DNA of 60,047 nt from the NCBI GenBank assembly GCA_026692845.1, contig JAPLNM010000038.1, positions 1 to 60,047 of the forward strand, in the 5' to 3' direction. The stretch is from Planctomycetota bacterium (GTDB taxonomy: Bacteria; Planctomycetota; Planctomycetia; Pirellulales; Pirellulaceae). Below are positions 52,747-60,047 of the stretch, piece after piece. Made by a program: the position numbers and the translations under genes. Each line of letters opens with the position of its first letter. The first letter of the stretch is position 1. Below the pieces are notes generated by a model. That model did no database searches. It saw only the letters and a list, made by a program, of their open reading frames with translations, and was not told where the DNA came from.

Positions 52747-53931
52747 GTGAATTTCCTGCGTTCGCTCCCGCACCTGATCCTCCAAGGCTTCCGGGCACTC
52801 GCTAGGTTCGCCTGGAACGCATTTAGCCTTGTGATGGTCTTGAGCTTCGCTGCAACGATTCCAATCGTCCAATTCGCAAGCCTCGGGTACATGCTCGAAT
52901 GCTCGGCTAGGATCGCAAGCGGCCTGCCGATCCGCTCCTGTTTCCCAGGAATCGCTCTGGCCGGCCACATCGTACGATGCGGACTGTGGACGCTGCTGAC
53001 CTGGCTGCCGATTTGGTTCGTCACCGACCTGGGATACTCCTCGGAGTTGATCCAACCAGAATCCAACGCAGCCCTAAGCCTCCGGATCACTGCTCGAATC
53101 CTTGCGATCCTATGGGTCCTATGGGTCGTTTGGGCGATCCTCCGCGGCGGTCGCTGGTTCCACTTCCTGTGGCCTCAACCGATCCGATTTTCCAAAACCA
53201 TCTTCACGCGCTCCTTCTGGCTCGATGCCGAAAATCGCTGGTGGGAATTCCTCAAAGAACTGCACCTATGGCGCTTGATCCGTCTGGGCTTCCAAGCCAG
53301 CCTCGGTGCGGGGATCTGGCTGGCAATCCCAGCATTGATGATCCTTCTGTCTCTGAACGCGGCCCCAGAAGTCAACGCCAGTCAACAAGGCGGGCTGGCG
53401 CTGCTGGGACTCCTCGGTGCGATCCTCATGGCCTGGGTCATCCAGTACCTGCCGACGCTCCAATCCTACATGGCTTGGAACGCTCTGATGGCCCGCCAAG
53501 GACTTGCTAAACCAGAGGCGACCAAAGAACGACTCGGCGGGATCCTCAAGCGATCGGCCGCTCGCGAAACGTTCCGCCGCGTGCCCTTGAGATTCGCACT
53601 CGCCAATATCCTATTTTTAGCCCTGGCCCTGCCTCTGTACCTGCTGAGAATCGAATCGATCCCCGCCGAACTGTGGTTCTTACTGTCGATCTTTTTCGTC
53701 GTCTTGATGTTCCCTGCCAAACTTCTTATCGGCTGGGTTCTGCGATGCAGTTTTAGAAAAACCAAAGACGCACACTGGACCCTGCGTTGGTTGGCCTGGA
53801 CCTGCCTGCTAGCGGCGATCGCAATCTACGTCGGCTTCCTGTACTTAGGAAAATTCGCACTATGGGAAGGGGGAGCGATCCTGCTCTTGCAGCACGCTTT
53901 CCTGCCCCCTGTCCCATTTTATCTGCGATGA
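52747..53931 (+). CDS. Polytopic membrane protein
   Basis: A 394-residue protein starting at GTG 52747. About six to eight hydrophobic spans can be seen, at about residues 25-50, 72-98, 112-130, 185-205, 212-235, 285-300, 305-330 and 345-370. The short N-terminal motif YMLECSARIASG and the overall plan are like the DUF4013-type membrane proteins of planctomycetes. No transporter motif is visible. It lies divergent from the DPFG-repeat gene and convergent with the histone-like gene. Confidence 0.78.
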   Translation: MNFLRSLPHLILQGFRALARFAWNAFSLVMVLSFAATIPIVQFASLGYMLECSARIASGLPIRSCFPGIALAGHIVRCGLWTLLTWLPIWFVTDLGYSSELIQPESNAALSLRITARILAILWVLWVVWAILRGGRWFHFLWPQPIRFSKTIFTRSFWLDAENRWWEFLKELHLWRLIRLGFQASLGAGIWLAIPALMILLSLNAAPEVNASQQGGLALLGLLGAILMAWVIQYLPTLQSYMAWNALMARQGLAKPEATKERLGGILKRSAARETFRRVPLRFALANILFLALALPLYLLRIESIPAELWFLLSIFFVVLMFPAKLLIGWVLRCSFRKTKDAHWTLRWLAWTCLLAAIAIYVGFLYLGKFALWEGGAILLLQHAFLPPVPFYLR

Positions 53932-53973
53932 TTAGGCCGAACCGCTAGCCCTCAAATAGCCAGCGAACCGCGA

Positions 53974-54864
53974 CTATCGGCCTTTGGAGTCTCGCTTGCT
54001 CTGCGCTCGCTTGCCCTTGGCCGACACGTGACCGGCAATGTTGCTGGTGCGATTCGAAAGCTTCGCGCGGTTGGCCTTGGCGTTGCCTGCCAATTGAGCC
54101 TTGGTCGCCGGAGTCGCTGGGAGAATCCCAGGCTTGGCCGTCGTCTTGACGACCTTCTTGGGTCCTGCGAGCACGGGTGCCGAACCGGCCACAACGGCCC
54201 TCTTAGCCGTCCGCTTGGCGGCCGTCTTGACGAGCGTCTTTTTGGCCGCTTCGGTCTTCGCAGCAGGTGCCTTCTTGGTCGCAGCCTTGACGGCAGGTTT
54301 TACCGGGGCCGACTTGACTGGGGCCGCTTTGGCAGCAGCCTTTACTGGAGCAGCCTTTACTGGAGCAGCCTTTACTGGAGCAGCCTTTACTGGGGCAGCC
54401 TTTACTGGGGCCGACTTCTTCGCAGCCGCTTGGATCGATCTAGCTTTGGCGACTTTGTTTACAGTCTTTTTGACTCCCTGAAGCTCCGTTCTGGCCGCTT
54501 GCCGCGATACGCGTGCCGAAGCCGTTCGCTCCCTTGGCGTTAGCTTCTTGGGCGTCGCCTCGACGCTCGTCGTCGTCGCTACGGTGGCCAATCGGGCTTG
54601 ATAAGCCTCAAGCGCTTCGTGCATCACTTGATGCTTGCTATAGGTCTTCGATGCCAGATCCGGCTCTCCGGTCGTGCGGCTCTCGTCTCGCGATTGTCCT
54701 CGCGATAGCTTCTGCCACTTGTCGACCAACTTGCGAGCATTCGCTGCATTGGTCTTGAGCTGCATCGAGGTCAACTGTTCGATCGCCGGTGTACGGCTGT
54801 CGGATACCAATGCATACTCGGCCTTCGTGCACAACAATCGGATTTCATCCAAAGACAAGCTCAT
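53974..54864 (-). CDS. Lysine/alanine-rich histone H1-like protein
   Basis: A 296-residue protein. Residues 1-100 form a normal helical domain (MSLSLDEIRLLCTKAEYALV, then LKTNAANARKLVDKWQKLSR). From about residue 130 the sequence is low-complexity and strongly basic, rich in A, K, P and T, with five tandem KAAPV units. This resembles the tail of bacterial histone H1-like proteins that compact DNA. ATG 54864 has GGAG 8 nt upstream; a longer frame to 54978 lacks a site. It probably binds nucleic acid and may help shape the condensed planctomycete nucleoid, which is inference. Confidence 0.75.
   Translation of the reverse strand: MSLSLDEIRLLCTKAEYALVSDSRTPAIEQLTSMQLKTNAANARKLVDKWQKLSRGQSRDESRTTGEPDLASKTYSKHQVMHEALEAYQARLATVATTTSVEATPKKLTPRERTASARVSRQAARTELQGVKKTVNKVAKARSIQAAAKKSAPVKAAPVKAAPVKAAPVKAAPVKAAAKAAPVKSAPVKPAVKAATKKAPAAKTEAAKKTLVKTAAKRTAKRAVVAGSAPVLAGPKKVVKTTAKPGILPATPATKAQLAGNAKANRAKLSNRTSNIAGHVSAKGKRAQSKRDSKGR
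54334..54412. repeat. 15-bp tandem repeat inside the histone-like gene
   Basis: The unit TTTACTGGAGCAGCC occurs about five times, nearly perfect, and encodes the five-residue repeat KAAPV on the minus strand. Near identity of the copies suggests recent slippage, so length may vary between strains. Confidence 0.85.
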
Positions 54865-54987
54865 CTCAAACGCTCCAAAGAAGGTAGAACAAAGTAATTG
54901 CATTTTAGGGAAGTTCCTCAGTGTAGAACAATCCCATCGACTGGAAAGAGGGAGCAGGACCTCCGCAACGCTTCCCAAAGGCCGAGT

Positions 54988-56292
54988 TTAGCGAGGAGCA
55001 AAGCCCGATCCGGGCGGACCTGCGGGCGCTCCACCAGGACCCCTAGGTCCTGCCATCTGCGCAAGGCCCGATGCCAAATTCGATAACTCGCCGAGCGTCT
55101 TGTCGAACTCGCTTTGACTCTTGGCATTCTTGAGATTGTTCAACGGAGCATTGGCCACCAACAATCCGGTCGTGAGCCCCTGCTGAATCTTCTGGGCATC
55201 CATCGTCGCTATCAAAGCTTTGGCTTGGCTGATCCCAGTATCCCAGTTCTTGACCAATTCCTCCGGAAGCCATCTTCCCTCACTCAATACCAATGCGATC
55301 GGAGGCGGTGGTGGTGGTCCGCCCGGTGCCTGGGGGATCGATAACGTGGCGGTCGTCGAGGATGTCTTTTCCACTTGCCAGTTGGGCTTATTGAGAATCT
55401 TGGCGTCTTCATACTGACTTCGGATCGGATTGCTCGTCGGCAACGTGAGGATCGCGGTATCGACCGACTTGAGCAGTTTGGTCAAATAACCGTCGAGCAA
55501 GCCTCGCATGTTCCCCTGCTGCATCCGCTTGCCATCGAGCAGATCCTTGGCAACCAAAGAGTCGGCAACATCGACCATCGCAGGATACGACGGCTCGAAC
55601 TCGGACCGGATGTCTGGAGGCAACCCTATAACCGTGCTGTTGAGAATATAGTTTTGCTGCTTGCGCAGGATCTCGATCAACGAGTTGCGGGTCTTGCGAA
55701 TCATATCGAAGCTGCGTACATCAACCTTGGAAGCAAACGCGACCATGAGCTCTTCGAGTTGCTTTTGCTTCGATGCAGGCATCGCATCCCACATCACAAT
55801 GTAGTTGTCCTGCGAGGTTTCCTTAAAGATCCGATCGATGAATTCCTTGGGGTCCATGTTGTCCTGGAACTGCATAACCGGTCTGGATGATTCCGACGCC
55901 GATGCGGCCGGTGATGTTTTCTCCGGGGATTTTTTCTCCGGGGAAGCCGCACTCTTCGGATCGCTCAAAGCAGGCTTGGGACTCGAAGCCCTCGGGCTGG
56001 TCATCCCGCTTTTGGACCTGGCAAGCTCCAAACTCTCGGGGCTCAATCTCTCAAATGGAATCTTGATCTCTCGTCCGTCGGCCCGCTTGAGCACCAATTG
56101 CTCTCCTTCGACCCGCAGATACTGCGCGTCGACTTTGAACCGCCCGGTGTCGTCGGACCACTCAAGAAACTTTTCCTGCGCATAGGATCCTTGAGCGCCT
56201 GCCAAAAGCAGCCCCCAAGCAAGCGTGCAGGCAAGCAGCCGACCTGAAAAAGAAAAAGCCTTGGTATTCATAGCGGATCGATGTGTCATCAT
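54988..56292 (-). CDS. Exported SHD1-domain protein
   Basis: A 434-residue protein with a signal peptide (about 1-40, ending ...AGAQGSYAQ). The N-terminal domain FLEWSDDTGRFKVDAQYLRV and following IKIPFERLSPESLELA is the SLA1 homology domain 1 as used in many planctomycete secreted proteins. A linker rich in serine, proline and lysine (about 90-135) leads to a helical domain (about 140-330) and a disordered end with runs of proline and glycine. ATG 56292 has GGAG 9 nt upstream. SHD1 domains may bind peptides; function unknown. Confidence 0.82.
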   Translation of the reverse strand: MMTHRSAMNTKAFSFSGRLLACTLAWGLLLAGAQGSYAQEKFLEWSDDTGRFKVDAQYLRVEGEQLVLKRADGREIKIPFERLSPESLELARSKSGMTSPRASSPKPALSDPKSAASPEKKSPEKTSPAASASESSRPVMQFQDNMDPKEFIDRIFKETSQDNYIVMWDAMPASKQKQLEELMVAFASKVDVRSFDMIRKTRNSLIEILRKQQNYILNSTVIGLPPDIRSEFEPSYPAMVDVADSLVAKDLLDGKRMQQGNMRGLLDGYLTKLLKSVDTAILTLPTSNPIRSQYEDAKILNKPNWQVEKTSSTTATLSIPQAPGGPPPPPPIALVLSEGRWLPEELVKNWDTGISQAKALIATMDAQKIQQGLTTGLLVANAPLNNLKNAKSQSEFDKTLGELSNLASGLAQMAGPRGPGGAPAGPPGSGFAPR

Positions 56293-56799
56293 GAACAAGA
56301 ACTCCAGGAATTCACTGGCACAGGCCCAAAGACTATTTTTTAAAAAAGGGTTTTAAAAAAGGAAGCACCCCCCGCCCATCGACGTAGTCGTCGGTTAGGA
56401 CCAGTGCTCGTGCTCGTGCTCGCCGTCAATCAGTATAGCGATCTAGGGCATCGATCTGCAACATCCGCGACCGTCTCGATCAACGATTCGCATCGCCGCG
56501 TTTCGAACATCCATCGAGTACGAGTACCGTTTCACTGAGTACGATTACGACGAAATCCCCAAATTTGATGCAATGCACAATCTACAGGACGATCGATCAG
56601 AATAAGTCGAACCTAGCTAGATCACAGCGCATTTTACAACATCTTTGCCGATCTTTGCCTGAGCGTTCGGAAAAATACCGCGGCAAGCGAACCGTGTTTG
56701 CTACAATTTTTGATTCCCATTTGACGCGACCCGTTTTTTAAGCGGCAAGCGTCGAGATCCCGCATCGCTTCTCTATCTCCTGTCGTTCCCACTGGTCCC
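56293..56799. other. Intergenic region with no gene seen
   Basis: About 500 nt between divergent genes. There are A/T runs near 56335-56360 and a short GCTCGT repeat near 56406-56420. No gene or RNA was recognised. Confidence 0.4.
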
Positions 56800-57918
56800 A
56801 TGAAGCTCTTTTCGATCTGCCAAGCAATCGTTTCTGCATCTTTGCTCCCGAGACTTCTGCTCCCAATCCTGGCCGTTGCGATCCCCGCAACGGCCATGCT
56901 CAAGACCGCAGAAGCCCAGGACCCACCAGTGCCCTTGATCTTCGATACCGACATGGGAAACGACTGCGATGATGCACTGGCTCTGGCCATGATCCACGCG
57001 CTGCAATCCCGCAAGGAATGCGAACTGCTGGCCGTCACGATCACCAAAGACCACGAACTGGCCGCGCCGTTCGTCGATTGCCTGAACACCTTCTACGGAC
57101 GTGGTAACATCCCCATCGGCGTGTGCCGCAACTCCGGCAAAACCCCCGATGCAGGCAAATACAACCAAGTCGCCAAAATCACCGACGATGGCAAACTCCG
57201 CTTCGAACACGACTTGCTCTCAGGCAACAACGCTCCGACGGCCGTCGAAGTCCTCCGCAGAACCCTCGCCCAGGCCAAGGACGCCTCGGTCGTGGTCGTC
57301 CAAGTCGGCTTCTCAACGAACCTTGCGAATCTCCTGGCTTCCCCGGCCGATGCGATCCATCCCCTTTCGGGCCGCGAACTGTTCGCCAAAAAAGTCAAAC
57401 TCGTCTCGATCATGGCCGGAGCCTTTGCCCCGATCCCCAACGACCAAGGGGTCCTCGGGGATCATCGCGAATACAATGTCGCCGAAGACATCTCATCGAT
57501 CAAAAAACTTGTCGAACTGTGCGACGTTCCCATCCTTTGGAGCGGCTTCGAAATCGGACTGAATCTGACCTATCCGCACCAAAGCATCCTCCAAGACTAC
57601 CGCTACGTGCCCCACCACCCGGTGGCCGAAGCTTACATCGCTTACATCCCACCTCCTCACGATCGACCCACCTGGGACCTGACAAGTGTCCTGGCCGCAG
57701 TGCGTCCTGACCGAGGCTATTTTGAAATCAGCAAACCCGGCACCGTCACCATCACCGACGATGCGATCAGCCGCTTTGCGGAAAACCCCCAAGGCAAACA
57801 CAGGTACCTGATCCTCAAGCCCGCCATGGCCATGGCCGAAAGGACCCGCGAAGCGTTGGTCCAACTCTCGAGCCAACCCCCAAACCCATCATCGGGCGGT
57901 AACCAAAGATCCCCATGA
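56800..57918 (+). CDS. Exported nucleoside hydrolase-like protein
   Basis: A 372-residue member of the inosine-uridine nucleoside hydrolase family. A signal peptide covers residues 1-40 (ATAMLKTAEAQ). The calcium-binding motif is FDTDMGNDCDDALALAM at about 48-64, and the second aspartate-rich portion VVVQVGFSTNLANLL and WSGFEIGLNLTYP follow as in the family. It should split the N-glycosidic bond of nucleosides outside the cytoplasm, perhaps to use nucleosides as food. The usual histidine in the C-terminal part is not clear, so activity is likely but not sure. The end overlaps the next gene by 4 nt (ATGA). Confidence 0.85.
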   Translation: MKLFSICQAIVSASLLPRLLLPILAVAIPATAMLKTAEAQDPPVPLIFDTDMGNDCDDALALAMIHALQSRKECELLAVTITKDHELAAPFVDCLNTFYGRGNIPIGVCRNSGKTPDAGKYNQVAKITDDGKLRFEHDLLSGNNAPTAVEVLRRTLAQAKDASVVVVQVGFSTNLANLLASPADAIHPLSGRELFAKKVKLVSIMAGAFAPIPNDQGVLGDHREYNVAEDISSIKKLVELCDVPILWSGFEIGLNLTYPHQSILQDYRYVPHHPVAEAYIAYIPPPHDRPTWDLTSVLAAVRPDRGYFEISKPGTVTITDDAISRFAENPQGKHRYLILKPAMAMAERTREALVQLSSQPPNPSSGGNQRSP

Positions 57919-59369
57919 GCACTACCCCCAACGATGACGACGAGTGGTTCTCCCTCGAACCGATCGAACCGAAAAAGGAATCTCCTAAAAAAGATCCCCC
58001 TAAACCCAAACCGGTCGATCCGAAGGATACCCCCCGAAGCGTCTTCGACGACGACCTGCCGGACCTTGTCCCGTTGCCACCTTCGGCTGCCACCCCAAAA
58101 GCCAACCCAAAAGCCACCGCGAAGCCGACCCCTGCGAGCGCCCAGAAGCCGGCTTCTGCACAAGGGACTCCAGGGGCAAAAGGGTCACAAGGGTCTTCAG
58201 CGTCTTCTTTACCCCCCACTTTGCCTGCTGCAAGCAAGCCTCCTGCAAGCAAGCCTGATCTGGAGTATTCGATCGGTTGCCAAGTCTGCAAATCGATTTT
58301 GTCGGTCCAAGCATCGCAAGTCGGCAAGCAGATTCGATGTCCAGACTGCCACTCGATGGTGAAGGTTCCCCCACCACCGATCAAGAAGCCTGTCCAATCG
58401 ACCCCGATCGACCAACTCGCCTCGGTGGATTTGGCACCCGTCGAGGGGACCAACCCGCGATCCGCATCGGGCACATCGTTGAACACCAAAGCGATGCTCA
58501 ACAAAGCCTCCAAGGAGATCGAGCGCGATCGCGAGGAGATCGAGGCGGTCAGCCGGGCGTTTGACTCCAAAGAATGGCTCTCTCGGACGTTTGGATTCCT
58601 GAGCGATTCTCGAGTGGTCTTGTCCCTGGTTCTCCTCGGGCTTGCGACGGCCCTGTGTTTCTACATCGGATCGACTTATGGCGATCTGTTGGTCACGCAC
58701 AATGCAAACCGAGTGGCCCGCCGCCTAACGCGTACCATTGCGACCACCCCAGAGCAGACCAGCACCATGCTCTATCGCTTCGTGACCGGCCTGGTCAATC
58801 TGCTCATCACACTGCCTATCATCGCGACGTTCATCTTGGCCGTAGCGATCATCCCGAAAGCTGCCAATCGGCTCAAGCGGATCGATCCTTGGCCGTTGAT
58901 GAGTCATCTTCGCCAATACGCTGCGCCGGCTGGCGTCGCCGCAGCCGTTTGGTACTTAGCCCACCTGATTGGACATACCCTGTCTATGCCGCTTGCGATT
59001 CTGAAGATGCCCGTGTCGATTCAAGAAGCCTTCGCGGAGTTCGTGCCGTGGCTTATTTTGCCGGTGGTCTATCTGAGCATGCTTGAATCGCAAAGCCACC
59101 AGCAGCCCTTTTCACAAAGCATTTACCGATCGATTGCGGCCAAGCCGGATGCTTGGGGAGCGATGTACATGCAGACGGGGATTGGCTTTGTGCTTTACTT
59201 TGTGTGCACTCAGATTGGGATCCTTCAAGGGACCGCGTTTTTCGCTGTCGCGGGATTTTTCTTTCCATGGTTCATCTGCTTCCTTGCCAACCAATACGGT
59301 GTGCTTGCTGGACGGGTCAGTGACGTGACCGAATTGGGATACGAAGGGGATTTTTCGGAGCGCGAATGA
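57915..59369 (+). CDS. Zinc-ribbon polytopic membrane protein
   Basis: A 484-residue protein. Residues 1-115 are a proline-, lysine- and alanine-rich disordered region. A zinc ribbon (CQVCKSILSVQ and IRCPDCHSMV) lies at about 122-147. Four or five membrane spans follow, near 235-250, 293-315, 338-360, 375-395 and 420-455. ATG 57915 overlaps the nucleoside-hydrolase stop. It belongs to a large group of planctomycete membrane proteins with an N-terminal ribbon; role unknown. The small membrane protein gene follows 4 nt later, and the three genes form one operon. Confidence 0.78.
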   Translation: MSTTPNDDDEWFSLEPIEPKKESPKKDPPKPKPVDPKDTPRSVFDDDLPDLVPLPPSAATPKANPKATAKPTPASAQKPASAQGTPGAKGSQGSSASSLPPTLPAASKPPASKPDLEYSIGCQVCKSILSVQASQVGKQIRCPDCHSMVKVPPPPIKKPVQSTPIDQLASVDLAPVEGTNPRSASGTSLNTKAMLNKASKEIERDREEIEAVSRAFDSKEWLSRTFGFLSDSRVVLSLVLLGLATALCFYIGSTYGDLLVTHNANRVARRLTRTIATTPEQTSTMLYRFVTGLVNLLITLPIIATFILAVAIIPKAANRLKRIDPWPLMSHLRQYAAPAGVAAAVWYLAHLIGHTLSMPLAILKMPVSIQEAFAEFVPWLILPVVYLSMLESQSHQQPFSQSIYRSIAAKPDAWGAMYMQTGIGFVLYFVCTQIGILQGTAFFAVAGFFFPWFICFLANQYGVLAGRVSDVTELGYEGDFSERE

Positions 59370-59373
59370 ACGA

Positions 59374-59661
59374 ATGAAACCGCCACTCGATCCGGAACAA
59401 TTGGCCGAACGCAAAGCCCTAAGGCAGTTGCTTTTGTATATTTTTGGCGAGGTCCTCATCAGCGTGCTGCTCATCGCGGTCAATGCTGGGATGGTTTTTG
59501 GGTTGGTCCAAGCCCTTGGCTGGCTTTTCCCCAGGTTGGACGCTTCGGACGAATTGAGTCCCTCGGCCATTCCTCAGTTGATCATCTACACCCTCCCGAT
59601 CCTTTTGCTGTTCCTTGAATGGTATGCATGGGACATCCTGACCTCGGTGCGCCGACGTTAG
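59374..59661 (+). CDS. Small two-span membrane protein
   Basis: A 95-residue protein, MKPPLDPEQLAERKALRQLL onward, with hydrophobic spans at about 20-45 and 66-85 and a basic C-terminal end (SVRRR). It lies 4 nt after the previous gene and is presumably co-translated with it. No domain is recognised. Confidence 0.7.
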   Translation: MKPPLDPEQLAERKALRQLLLYIFGEVLISVLLIAVNAGMVFGLVQALGWLFPRLDASDELSPSAIPQLIIYTLPILLLFLEWYAWDILTSVRRR

Positions 59662-59737
59662 ACGCAAACCCGACCGCTTGGCCCCCCCTCCCCACCAGGG
59701 CTTTGGCTGGGGGGGTGAGGGGGATGACCGCGCGTAA

Positions 59738-59980
59738 GGCTGTTTGGGTAGTAGATCTCCCGTAGAGATCCGGCTGTTTGGTAGTGGATCTCCCGAAGAG
59801 ATCCGGCTGTTTGGTAGTGGATCTCCCGAAGAGATCCGGCTGTTCGGTAGTGGATCTCCCGTAGAGATCCGGCTGTTTGGTAGTGGATCTCCCGAAGAGA
59901 TCCGGCTGTTCGGTAGTGGATCTCCCGTAGAGATCCGGCTGTTCGGTAGTGGATCTCCCGAAGAGATGCGGCTGTTTGGT
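59738..59980. repeat. Seven tandem 33-bp hairpin repeats
   Basis: Units start at 59753, 59786, 59819, 59852, 59885, 59918 and 59951, an exact 33-bp period. Each has a 7-bp stem, GGATCTC and GAGATCC, around CCGAA or CCGTA, joined by GGCTGTTTGGTAGT-like spacers (T or C at one place). Copies differ at only a few sites. Because 33 is a multiple of 3, all frames stay open and give 11-residue repeats in two minus-strand frames, but neither has a ribosome site or a normal composition. It is a tandem repeat array, not a CRISPR array, since there are no unique spacers. Confidence 0.9.
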
Positions 59981-60047
59981 TTTAGCCCGGACGGCGACAC
60001 TTCCCTGCCGGTGTGCGTAAGCCACCGGACCCGGGCAACAAAACAAC

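Noticed and set aside
59738-59980. CRISPR array
   Set aside because: The whole 33-bp period is repeated; there are no unique spacers and no cas genes.
59419-60046. Two minus-strand frames with 11-residue repeats
   Set aside because: They arise because a 33-bp repeat keeps all frames open; they overlap each other and the real gene at 59374, and have no ribosome site.

Overview
The window looks like a chromosomal segment of a planctomycete, most likely of the Pirellulaceae group. The reasons are an SHD1-domain secreted protein, an FG-GAP/ASPIC-UnbV lipoprotein, several large family-specific proteins with no recognisable domain, a futalosine-pathway menaquinone enzyme, LpxB and KdsB in a Gram-negative-type envelope, and frequent GTG/TTG starts. 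All assignments come from reading the sequence and from remembered family motifs; no database search was run.

Region 1 (about 1-23,500) is an accessory island ending at a tRNA-Asn gene. Its left part has an ECF-like sigma factor with a highly structured leader, a divergent small protein with a palindromic operator, and two coupled proteins of unknown function. The centre (3,976-14,978, all minus strand) is a run of seven genes, six of them with overlapping ends. The first three genes form a restriction-modification-like set: an MmeI-like methyltransferase without an obvious nuclease, an SF2 helicase and a GIY-YIG nuclease. Coupled directly behind it are a phosphoribosyltransferase-like protein, an ORC/CDC6-like AAA ATPase, an unknown 310-aa protein and a second adenine methyltransferase. 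An XRE regulator sits divergently upstream and is coupled to a 666-aa protein whose C-terminal domain recurs in the last gene on the left side (1,356-2,438). A serine-recombinase operon (small protein, DUF2924, recombinase, HTH protein) and a PIN-like plus HEPN-like pair complete the island. A roughly 46-bp two-block element occurs twice, beside the sigma gene and upstream of the recombinase operon.

Region 2 (about 23,500-45,600) is mostly core: tRNA-Asn, a CoA-binding protein, MqnD, a frameshifted Rpn-type nuclease gene, an FG-GAP lipoprotein, a two-component pair with a periplasmic-binding sensor, a GNAT enzyme, LpxB, tRNA-Cys, KdsB, RsfS, an FmdB-type zinc ribbon, a large lipoprotein, GluQRS, a stand-alone TOPRIM protein, HflX, an SDR enzyme and a glycosyltransferase.

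Region 3 (about 45,600-60,047) holds mainly planctomycete-type proteins: zinc-ribbon membrane proteins, a 1,400-aa unknown, a DPFG-repeat secreted protein, a histone H1-like protein, an SHD1 protein and an exported nucleoside hydrolase. It ends in seven tandem 33-bp hairpin repeats.

The best candidate for an undescribed system is the minus-strand operon at 3,976-14,978 with its regulator and paired flanking proteins. The fusion of two separate-looking modules into one translationally coupled unit suggests joint expression, and probably cooperation, in defence against foreign DNA. That functional reading is inference.
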